This document shows, piece by piece, positions 17,732-25,023 of a stretch of DNA of 64,000 bases. Position 1 is the stretch's first letter. Every line of letters starts with the position of its first letter. This DNA is from JBJSXJ01 sp044235425 (GTDB lineage Bacteria > Planctomycetota > Planctomycetia > Pirellulales > Pirellulaceae). The notes below the pieces were generated by a model. The model was not told where the DNA came from, did not search any database, and saw only the letters and a list, made by a program, of their open reading frames with translations. The position numbers and the translations under genes were made by a program. Location: NCBI GenBank assembly GCA_044235425.1, contig JBIIHW010000029.1:1-64000 (forward strand), read 5' to 3'.

Positions 17732-18163
17732 CTAGCCACCACCATCGCTCGCCGTCGTGACCCGATAGTCCCGTGCGCCAACCTTATTGCAGGCGTTCAT
17801 GACTGCCACCACGATATCGAATTTGACTCGTTTGTCCGCGCGAATAATGACCGTCTGATTACCGGGATTGTTGACCACCGCCTGCCTCAACACCGCTTCC
17901 ACCTCGTCGATCAACATCGTACGACCATCGATCACCAACCGCCCCTCCTGGTCAATGTTGACAAACACTTCCTTGGGAGTGGCGGTGAGCGGTCGCGCTT
18001 CACTAGCACTCGGTAACACCACCTCCAGCGACCGCTCTTCCTCAGCAAACTGCGATGCCACAAGGAAAAAAATCAGCAGCAAAAACACCATGTCGATGAC
18101 GGGTGTCATGTTGATCGAGTCGAGCGCACGGCCTTTATCAATGTTGACTGCCATATCGCTCAC
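17732..18163 (-). CDS. exbD: ExbD/TolR-family proton-channel subunit
   Basis: 143 residues. It starts at GTG 18163, which overlaps the exbB stop (GTGA); an ATG at 18154 is also possible. One N-terminal membrane helix contains the family signature: NMTPVIDMVFLLLIFFLVAS, with the proton-path aspartate in VIDMVF. The periplasmic domain shows VFVNIDQEGRLVIDG and the end motif VIIRADKRVKFDIVVAVMNA, as in ExbD and TolR. Such proteins pair with ExbB/TolQ to use the proton gradient for driving a trans-envelope partner. Here the next gene downstream, 48 bases away, supplies a candidate partner with a TonB-like helix. Confidence 0.93.
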   Translation of the reverse strand: MSDMAVNIDKGRALDSINMTPVIDMVFLLLIFFLVASQFAEEERSLEVVLPSASEARPLTATPKEVFVNIDQEGRLVIDGRTMLIDEVEAVLRQAVVNNPGNQTVIIRADKRVKFDIVVAVMNACNKVGARDYRVTTASDGGG

Positions 18164-19398
18164 CGCTGGACTGGAGGTTCAAGAGGTGGAGCAGGCGGCG
18201 GCTTCGGTCCGCTCACCACAGCCGAGGAAACACTAGCCTGTGCAGCACTAGCCTGTGCAGCACTAGCCTTGGAACCACCTGTTGAGGCGGCGCTGCCGAC
18301 AACCACGCCACTTGCACTCCCACCGGCTTGTCCGGCGGTCACTGCTGAACGTTCCGAACTCGGGGCGAAGGAGCCGGCACCACTCGCCGTACTCGTGGCT
18401 TGCAGCTCCTCACCATCACCACCCGCTCGACCAAAACGCAGTCGATTCTCATAACGCTCCACCAACGGCAACAGATTGAACAGCAATTCGTCGATCTGCC
18501 CAAACAGACTCTGAATACGCCCCTCGAAGTAGTGCGCGAACATCGAAGCGGGAATCGCCACACACAGCCCACCGAAGGTTGTCACCAGTGCCGTATAAAT
18601 TCCGTTGGCCAACTCCACAGCCTTATTCGCACCTGGTGCCAGCACGGTCGTCTGATGAAAGGCAATGATCATCCCCTGTACCGTTCCCAAAAGACCGATG
18701 AGTGGTGTGACAGTAGCACAAAGATTGAGCCAGCGAACGTTGCCGTACAGACGATTCGCTTCTCGCCCACTCACTTCCTGCACCGTATGCTCGACCTCGG
18801 AATGGGGTCGTCCAACTTTCAGCAGCATCGCTTTGATGACCGTGGCGGCCGCCGACGGATACTCCTGGCAGAGTCGATATGCTTGCCGCGGATCAAACGC
18901 CGCTTTTTGATTCCCCAGTTGCCCCAGGGACTGCACGAGCGTTGCAGGAAACACTCGATCACGTCGCAAAGAGACAAAGCGTTCAATGATCACACCGACC
19001 GCCAGTAGCGAGAGCGCATAGATGGGATACATAAAGATGCCACCCTGCATGGCGAGATCAAACACATTGATCTCATTCGACGCCGCAGCTCCACTGCCTC
19101 CCGTTTTACCTGCAGCCGCCGAGCCATTCGCCGCACGATTCGCCGCACCGCCATTCGCCGCATCCCGAGCGTTACGGCCCTCCAGATTAGTCGCCGCGCC
19201 CGCCGCTGGACCGCCACCACTTGGGCCCGCTTCCTCCGCCTGATCGCCGTCTCCTTTCGTGGCCGGCGCCTTCGCTGCATTCTCCTGCGCGAATACCGCC
19301 CAGTGACTCACCTGCCGACTGGCCAGCAGTAAACTCACCGCCAGCACTACCCACAGCGCCAGTCTTGTATCGATCGAATTCCAACGCTGCCTCATCAT
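18160..19398 (-). CDS. exbB: ExbB/TolQ/MotA-family proton-channel protein with N-terminal periplasmic extension
   Basis: 412 residues from ATG 19398 (or 411 from ATG 19395), with TAAGGC upstream. The open frame goes on to 19620 only because it reads through an upstream CCCCGAAC repeat, so that part is rejected. The N-terminus is a signal-like helix (TRLALWVVLAVSLLLA) and then about 70 residues of Ala/Gly/Glu-rich low complexity. Three further helices follow: MYPIYALSLLAVGVIIERF; NLCATVTPLIGLLGTVQGMI, the channel signature; and YTALVTTFGGLCVAIPASMF. The C-terminal tail is again Ala/Ser/Gly-rich and contains a 15-bp direct repeat near 18232-18270. With ExbD it should form the energising complex for the giant downstream protein. 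Confidence 0.9.
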   Translation of the reverse strand: MMRQRWNSIDTRLALWVVLAVSLLLASRQVSHWAVFAQENAAKAPATKGDGDQAEEAGPSGGGPAAGAATNLEGRNARDAANGGAANRAANGSAAAGKTGGSGAAASNEINVFDLAMQGGIFMYPIYALSLLAVGVIIERFVSLRRDRVFPATLVQSLGQLGNQKAAFDPRQAYRLCQEYPSAAATVIKAMLLKVGRPHSEVEHTVQEVSGREANRLYGNVRWLNLCATVTPLIGLLGTVQGMIIAFHQTTVLAPGANKAVELANGIYTALVTTFGGLCVAIPASMFAHYFEGRIQSLFGQIDELLFNLLPLVERYENRLRFGRAGGDGEELQATSTASGAGSFAPSSERSAVTAGQAGGSASGVVVGSAASTGGSKASAAQASAAQASVSSAVVSGPKPPPAPPLEPPVQR

Positions 19399-19429
19399 GC
19401 ATTTTGCCTTAGCAGTTGAGTACTGACTG

Positions 19430-19601
19430 AACCCCGAACCCCCGAACCCCCGAACCCCCGAACCCCCGAACCCCCGAACCCCCGAACCCCCGAACCCCCG
19501 AACCCCGAACCCCAAACCCCCGAACCCCAAACCCTTGAACCCCCGAACCCCGAACCCCCGAACCCCCGAACCCCCGAACCCCGAACCCCGAACCCCCCAA
19601 A
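19430..19601 (-). repeat. CCCCGAAC short tandem array, G-rich on the transcribed-gene strand
   Basis: About 20 imperfect copies of a 7-8 base unit (AACCCCCG or AACCCCG) with a few AAACCCC and CTTGAAC variants. The array lies 32 bases upstream of the exbB start and 58 bases after the stop of the giant TPR gene. On the exbB coding strand it reads GGGGGTTCGGGGGTTC, so the mRNA leader would hold many runs of four or five G separated by UUC, a pattern able to form G-quadruplexes. It is open in several frames and produces spurious Gly-rich translation. Confidence 0.92.
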
Positions 19602-19658
19602 GACCCCAATCCGTCCCCACCGCCCGCCGTGCCCTCAGCCGCTGGTAAGCCGCGCAGC

Positions 19659-22600
19659 TTACAGTTGCTGGAGTACTTCGAGTCGTTTGCGAGCGTCCGC
19701 GGCGAGCGGGTCTTGAGCATGTTTCTCGATGACATAAGTGTAGGAGCGTTTGGCTTGCGTAACGGCCGCAAGTTTCTCCTCGGGCGACTTGGCAAGTTGA
19801 ATTTTCACTTCCAGACAGCGCCCCGACTCAAAACCGGCTTTGGCCTGCCACGGCTTTACTTCGGCCAGCGCCATATCTCCTCCATAACCAAACATCACTC
19901 GTTGAAACTGCTTGACCGCTTCCTCATGACGCTTTTGTTCAAAATGAATCTCTCCCATCATGAAGCGGGCTCGGGCACCCACTTGGTCGCGAGATTTCGT
20001 CGCCGCCTCCTCGTAACTCGCAAGCGCATCATCCAGTCGTCCCAGATTCTGACGTGCCCAGCCCAGTTCATACTGCGCCTCCGCGACGTAGGGCGAAGCA
20101 GGGAAGCGCTTGATTAAATCCTCCAGCTGCGTCGCACCATCGGCCCATTTTTTGAGCTGTCCAGCCGCCTGGCCGGCATGCAGGAGCGCTAATACTTGAA
20201 CATTCGCATTCAGACCCGGCAGCTTCGCCACCGCCTGCATCGCGGGCAAGGCCTCTTCATACTTCTTCAACTGAAACAGACATTCAGCCTGCATGAATTG
20301 TCCATCTGCAGCCAACATGCCTCGCGGAGCAGCAGCCAGTTGAGCGGCGAAGGATTCAGACGCCGGCTGATATTCCTTTAGTTGATAGTGAGCCCACCCC
20401 AGCTTGTATAAGATTTTTTCAGGTAGTTCATCGTTGGCTGCCTTCTTGCGCGCGAGCTGATACTCTTTCACTGCCGCTGCGAAATCCTTCTGATCATAAA
20501 AACTTTCGGCTATGTGATATCTGGCTTCCGCCACCAAGGAACTCTCGGAATACTTTTCCGCTAACTCGCGAAACTGTTTGATGGCTTCAGATTCCTGATT
20601 GAGCGAGCGATGGGCCCAAGCCAACTCATACCGTACCTTGTCCGCATCTGGATATTGGTCGTGATCCTTGAGCAGGCTGGAGAACGTCGCTACGGCAGCT
20701 GCAAAGTCTTGGCCAGCTACCTCCGCTAGACCTCGTTCATACAGCGCGTGGGAACGCTGCTCGAGCGGCGGATTCGTTTTCAGAAATGCCGTTAGATCCT
20801 CGATGGCACCCGCTCGATCACCCGCTTGTCGTCGAGCCATACCGCGCGCCATCCGCGTGTCGTTGGCGAGTGGATGGTCCGGCGTCTTTTTCAGCAGGTC
20901 GGTAAACGACGCCGCTGCCAGCGGGTAATCCTTGCCCTTCATCTGACACCAGCCAAGCCCATACTGCGCGTAGGGCAAGAACGTAGAGGCGGGAAACTTT
21001 TCGACTACCACTGCATACTCCCGAGCGGCGGTCTTCCAGTCATTGGCACCATAAGCATATTCGCCGATCCGATAATGAGCCTGATCGAGAAGCTTGCTCG
21101 TCGGAAACTCCGTAATCACGCGCTGCGCCGTCGCCTGCGCCTCAGCCACTCGATTCAGCCGCTGCTGCACGCGTGATTGCAAAAGCAACGTTTCGTCCGC
21201 TCGGCGCCAGAGCGGCTTGACGGCGAGCGATTCCTGCAGCCACTTGTCCGCCGCTTCCCAGTGCTCTTGATGAAACTCCGCGGCACCCAGCAGATACCGC
21301 GACTCGGCAATCTGTTCCGGAGACTTCAACGCGGCGAGGGATGGCGTGAGCGTTTTCACCAGATCGGCATATTTCTTTTGTAGAAACAACGCCATGCCAG
21401 CTCGAACTCGCCACGCTCCCACATCGGCATGCTCGGGATATTTCGATAACAGTTCGGCATAGTCTTTCTCGGCTTCGGCCGTCTGGCCCGCCAACAAACG
21501 ACACTCGGCACGGACAAACCGCGCACTGGGTGCCAGACCGTCACTCGGATATTGCTCGAGGAACTCGGTCGCAATCTTGATCCCACTGGCATACTGTTCG
21601 AGCTCCAACGAGCCGAGGGCAGCGTTGTAACGAGCTTGTCGAGTCGATTCGTGCTGTGGGTGATCGGTGGCTAGCTTCAAGTAAGCGGCTACCGCATCTG
21701 CTTTGCGATTGGGAAGATCGTACAAGGCATCGGCGCGATCCAGTTTGAGCGACACCAGGTAAGCACTGGTGGTCGCTTTCGCCAAAACTTGATCCGCCAG
21801 CGCCAACGCTTCGGCGTATTGCTGGGAGCGCAGATGAATGCGGCAGAGCCAATGAGCCGCCTCGACTGCCGCTTCCCCGTCGGCCGCAAGCACTCGACGC
21901 AACCACGGCGTCGCCTCGGCGATCTTCTCCGCTCGGTAATACCAGCGGCCCGCCGCCAGCGTCGCCTCTGCGGCCAAAGCCGACTTTTCAAACTCCTTGG
22001 AAACGCGGCCATAAAGCTCTGCCGCTTCGACAAATTTTTCCAGCTTCACCAGACAGAAGGCTTGTCGCATCAGCGCCTGATCGACTTGTGGAAAGTCCGG
22101 GCGACGCGCCAGTTCGGCAAAAAGTTTTTCCGCCGCCAGGACGTCGCCCGCCTGCAGCACCACCTCCGCCTTTCGTAAGCGCACCTCGCCGGACAACCGA
22201 TGGTCCGCAAACTCGGTGAGAAACAGGTCGTAGGCTTGGCCAGCCAGCTGTCGGTCGGTGAGTTCATCGAGCGTAACACCCCAGGCGTAAATGGCATCGG
22301 CTCGTAACTTCGACTGCGGATGGTTCTTGACCACCAAGTCGTACGCGGCGGCAGCTTCCTTTTTGCGCGCTTGCTGGTAGAGGCATTCACCCTGGAAGAA
22401 CAGCGCCTGATCGACATATTTGCCCTTCGGATACTTCTGCAGTAGTTCACGAAAGGAGGCCAGGGGTGTGGCGTAACGATCGCCAGGCTTGGCAGGGTTA
22501 TCAGGCTGGCCCCCCGCGGCTCCTTGATTCTGTTCCAGCGTGAACTGACACCAGGCCAGATTGAGATAGCTATCCTCCAGCAGTTCAAACTTCGCGGGCG

Positions 22601-22973
22601 CTTGAATGACGGCCGCAAACGCTTTGATCGCGGCCGGATACTCTTTCAGCTGCATGCGACAAACACCGAGATAATGTCGAGCTTTTACGGCGAGCGGATC
22701 CTGGGGGAACTTCGTGAGGAATTCCTCCCACTGCTCGATCGCCAAATCGAAGGCCCCTCCATTTTGGGCGTTCGCCGCATCGGTATAGAGCGCCACGGCG
22801 GCGGCCGATGAGCCGGCCTGGTCCGCCTCTTTACCCGGCTTCGCGGGATCCGGTGCTTTGTTTTTTTCTGCAGGCGAAGCCGTTTGGCCGGGCTTCGCTT
22901 CCTGAGCCCACAAACCCGCCGATGATTGATGAGCGAGCAGCAGTAAACCGAGAAGAACCGCGCGCCAGATCAT
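19659..22973 (-). CDS. Giant periplasmic TPR-repeat protein (YbgF/CpoB- or BamD-like repeats)
   Basis: 1104 residues if it starts at ATG 22973, chosen because a clear signal peptide follows (MIWRAVLLGLLLLAHQSSAG, then LWAQE). The frame is open back to 23099 without a better site. After a Lys/Pro-rich linker the protein is an almost continuous array of about 25 tetratricopeptide-like repeats of the kind AIEQWEEFLTKFPQDPLAVKARHYLGVC. The recurring FP-x-S/D...A.Y.LG pattern is typical of the TPRs in YbgF/CpoB and BamD. It is first in the probable operon with exbB, exbD and the TonB-like giant gene. A TPR protein in that place matches CpoB of the Tol-Pal operon, but this one is several times larger. 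The function is inferred only. Confidence 0.85.
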   Translation of the reverse strand: MIWRAVLLGLLLLAHQSSAGLWAQEAKPGQTASPAEKNKAPDPAKPGKEADQAGSSAAAVALYTDAANAQNGGAFDLAIEQWEEFLTKFPQDPLAVKARHYLGVCRMQLKEYPAAIKAFAAVIQAPAKFELLEDSYLNLAWCQFTLEQNQGAAGGQPDNPAKPGDRYATPLASFRELLQKYPKGKYVDQALFFQGECLYQQARKKEAAAAYDLVVKNHPQSKLRADAIYAWGVTLDELTDRQLAGQAYDLFLTEFADHRLSGEVRLRKAEVVLQAGDVLAAEKLFAELARRPDFPQVDQALMRQAFCLVKLEKFVEAAELYGRVSKEFEKSALAAEATLAAGRWYYRAEKIAEATPWLRRVLAADGEAAVEAAHWLCRIHLRSQQYAEALALADQVLAKATTSAYLVSLKLDRADALYDLPNRKADAVAAYLKLATDHPQHESTRQARYNAALGSLELEQYASGIKIATEFLEQYPSDGLAPSARFVRAECRLLAGQTAEAEKDYAELLSKYPEHADVGAWRVRAGMALFLQKKYADLVKTLTPSLAALKSPEQIAESRYLLGAAEFHQEHWEAADKWLQESLAVKPLWRRADETLLLQSRVQQRLNRVAEAQATAQRVITEFPTSKLLDQAHYRIGEYAYGANDWKTAAREYAVVVEKFPASTFLPYAQYGLGWCQMKGKDYPLAAASFTDLLKKTPDHPLANDTRMARGMARRQAGDRAGAIEDLTAFLKTNPPLEQRSHALYERGLAEVAGQDFAAAVATFSSLLKDHDQYPDADKVRYELAWAHRSLNQESEAIKQFRELAEKYSESSLVAEARYHIAESFYDQKDFAAAVKEYQLARKKAANDELPEKILYKLGWAHYQLKEYQPASESFAAQLAAAPRGMLAADGQFMQAECLFQLKKYEEALPAMQAVAKLPGLNANVQVLALLHAGQAAGQLKKWADGATQLEDLIKRFPASPYVAEAQYELGWARQNLGRLDDALASYEEAATKSRDQVGARARFMMGEIHFEQKRHEEAVKQFQRVMFGYGGDMALAEVKPWQAKAGFESGRCLEVKIQLAKSPEEKLAAVTQAKRSYTYVIEKHAQDPLAADARKRLEVLQQL

Positions 22974-23222
22974 CGCTCGCCCAAAGCACTTCGAGTATTC
23001 TGGAAGGACGAAGGCGTAAACCATCCGCGAACGGTTAACAAAACAGTCAGTAGCGGGCAGGCATTCCCGATCAAGCATATGAACCTCGCGAAATAACAAC
23101 CGCAGTATCCAACGGGAACTCTGAAGTCGATGTATTATCCGGGACGATTTCCGTATTTGCCAGAGCGCAGCAGGAATTGGCGGTGAGAGCGTGTTTTTGT
23201 TGGTAGTCAGGAGAGTAGCATC

Positions 23223-24236
23223 GTGAAACGAGTGTTAGTGACGGGCGGGGCGGGCTTCATCGGTTCGCATCTGACAGAAGCGCTCCTGGCCCGCGGCGAC
23301 AACGTCTTGGTCATCGATGATGAGTCAACCGGTTCTGCTCGCAACCTCCAGCACCTCCGCAGCCACGCGCACCTGCAATTTCAGTCGGGCTCCGTCAGCG
23401 ATCCCCAGCTCATCAAAACCATGGTCGAAGGCGTCGACGAGGTCTATCACTTAGCGGCCGCCGTCGGCGTCGCTTTGATCGCTCGTCAGCCCATCGAAAC
23501 CATCGAACGAAACGTCTATCCCACCGAAATGCTGCTCGCCGAAGTCCGTCGTCGCTTCGCGGCCGGACAGCCCATCAAATTTTTTCTCGCTAGCACCAGT
23601 GAGGTCTACGGAAAAAATCCTAAGGCGGTTTGGACCGAAGACGATGATCTGGTCTTCGGCCCCACCACAAAGGCGCGGTGGTCATACGGCGCATCGAAGG
23701 CCATCGACGAATTCCTCGCCATCGCCTGCCATCGACAATACCAACTGCCAGTCGTCGTCGGCCGCTTCTTCAACGTCGTCGGCCCGCGACAATCAGGCGC
23801 CTATGGCATGGTCCTGCCTAGGTTTGTCGAATCCGCTTGTAACCATCGCCCCCTCGTGGTTCACGATGACGGCCAGCAAACTCGCTGCTTTGCCCACGTC
23901 AGCGACGTCGTCCGGGCAATCCTCGACCTCATGAACTGCCCCGCGGCGGTAGGCCGAGTGTTCAATATCGGCAGCGACGAACCCATTTCGATTGTGGAAC
24001 TCGCGCGGCGAGTGATCCGCTGGTCGAACAGTCCATCGCAAATCGAATTCCAGTCTTATGCCGCCGCCTATGACCAAGACTTCGAGGATATTCGACACCG
24101 AGTGCCCGACTTGTCGCGCCTACGCTCCACCATCGGCTACCAGCGGCACTATGATCTTGATCGCATCATCCAGCAGCTTGTCGAGCGGCACGGGGCTGCC
24201 GAAACGACACCGCCGTTCAGGAATACTGGTCGATGA
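23223..24236 (+). CDS. NAD-dependent nucleotide-sugar epimerase/dehydratase (extended SDR)
   Basis: 337 residues, GTG start at 23223 with CAGGAG about ten bases upstream. An extended short-chain dehydrogenase. The Rossmann motif is VTGGAGFIGSHL at residues 6-17, followed by an acidic VIDDEST that indicates NAD preference. The catalytic set is visible: LASTSEVYG with Ser/Thr, and YGASK with Tyr and Lys. GRFFNVVGPRQ and the C-terminal RCFAHVSDVVRAI are typical of UDP-glucose 4-epimerase, UDP-glucuronate decarboxylase and dTDP-glucose dehydratase relatives. The exact nucleotide sugar cannot be fixed. Its role is likely in polysaccharide or glycan precursor synthesis. It is divergent from the giant TPR gene. 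Confidence 0.87.
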   Translation: MKRVLVTGGAGFIGSHLTEALLARGDNVLVIDDESTGSARNLQHLRSHAHLQFQSGSVSDPQLIKTMVEGVDEVYHLAAAVGVALIARQPIETIERNVYPTEMLLAEVRRRFAAGQPIKFFLASTSEVYGKNPKAVWTEDDDLVFGPTTKARWSYGASKAIDEFLAIACHRQYQLPVVVGRFFNVVGPRQSGAYGMVLPRFVESACNHRPLVVHDDGQQTRCFAHVSDVVRAILDLMNCPAAVGRVFNIGSDEPISIVELARRVIRWSNSPSQIEFQSYAAAYDQDFEDIRHRVPDLSRLRSTIGYQRHYDLDRIIQQLVERHGAAETTPPFRNTGR

Positions 24237-24276
24237 ATTTCTCCCCTGGCCCTTGGAAAGACTAAGGTTTTTAAAA

Positions 24277-24312
24277 CCCAGAGGTCCCAGAGGTCCAAAA
24301 GTCCCAGAGAGG
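24277..24312. repeat. Short 9-bp tandem repeat in an intergenic region
   Basis: CCCAGAGGT occurs twice head to tail and is followed by a diverged third copy (CCAAAAGTCCCAGAGAGG). It lies in the 269-base gap between the epimerase stop and the end of the alpha-CTD-like gene on the other strand. A nearby GGTTTTTAAAACC palindrome at about 24267-24279 could form a small hairpin. I see no gene in the gap. Confidence 0.5.
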
Positions 24313-24505
24313 AACGAGGTGACACAGCTGGGAAAGCTTCGCTCACGCTCGAGACCTAACAGAAAATGAATGCACTCATCCTCGGGGCTGAATGCGATTC
24401 AAATCCCGTCTGCCCCCAAATGACGCTCGTGCACGCATCATTCGGCTGAGCCGTGATTCCTATTCGTCGAGCGGGTGGCCATCCCGTGGTTTCGCTCGCC
24501 CGCTC

Positions 24506-24772
24506 CTACCGCGGCTTCGTCGGCCGACGGAAGCCAATCGCTTCGAGCGCCTGATACACTTCCTCCAGCGTCTTCTCACCGAAGTTCGTAATGCCGAGCA
24601 GATCTTCGCGGGTGCAATTGAGCAGATCACGAACCGTGAACACCCCGCGCTCCTCCAGACAATTCGTCGTGCGGACGGTGAGTCCAATTTCGGCCGTGCT
24701 GAGCTCCAGCTTCTGAGCCAAATCGCGTTCCCGTTCCGCTTCGACGCTGAGCTTAATTCGAGTGACAGCCAT
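24506..24772 (-). CDS. Stand-alone RNA polymerase alpha C-terminal-domain-like protein
   Basis: 88 residues. The start is ATG 24772, because GGGAGG lies eight bases upstream and the true homology begins there; the frame itself reaches 24838. Residues about 28-82 match the alpha-CTD fold: LTVRTTNCLEERGVFTVRDL, then LLGITNFGEKTLEEVYQAL. The DNA-contacting residues of E. coli RpoA appear to be kept: Arg34 (R265), Asn37 (N268), Cys38 (C269), Leu39 (L270) and Lys67 (K298). There is no N-terminal dimerisation domain, so it is not RpoA itself. It could bind A-rich promoter DNA or activators as a free domain. This is inference. Confidence 0.85.
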   Translation of the reverse strand: MAVTRIKLSVEAERERDLAQKLELSTAEIGLTVRTTNCLEERGVFTVRDLLNCTREDLLGITNFGEKTLEEVYQALEAIGFRRPTKPR

Positions 24773-25023
24773 CGCTCCAACCTCCCTGATTACAACTGCC
24801 GATGTTCTTGACTGAGTGTGCGAAGCGGATCGTTCCACGCCCCGTCGCCCACCACGAAGGCACGCAATATAATCAGTTCCCTCTCGTTGTCAGCAGCTTA
24901 TTATCGGAAAAATCGCTATTTTTTACGCCGACTTGTCGCTTTCTCTGCTAGCAGTCCACGCTAGCAGTCGAGCGGATGGGGAGGGGGCGGCGGCAGGCGG
25001 TTTGGTGGACGGAGCAACCAATC

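Noticed and set aside
19430..19601. CRISPR array
   Set aside because: Units are 7-8 bases with no spacers and no cas genes nearby; it is a simple tandem repeat.
19399..19795. Gly-rich repeats (GFGGSGVR type) as N-terminus of ExbB or as a separate 128-residue protein
   Set aside because: They are only the translation of the CCCCGAAC array; real ExbB homology and a start site begin at 19398.
24868..24873. TATAAT as -10 box of uvrD
   Set aside because: No -35 element lies at the right distance, and the start codon is 150 bases downstream.
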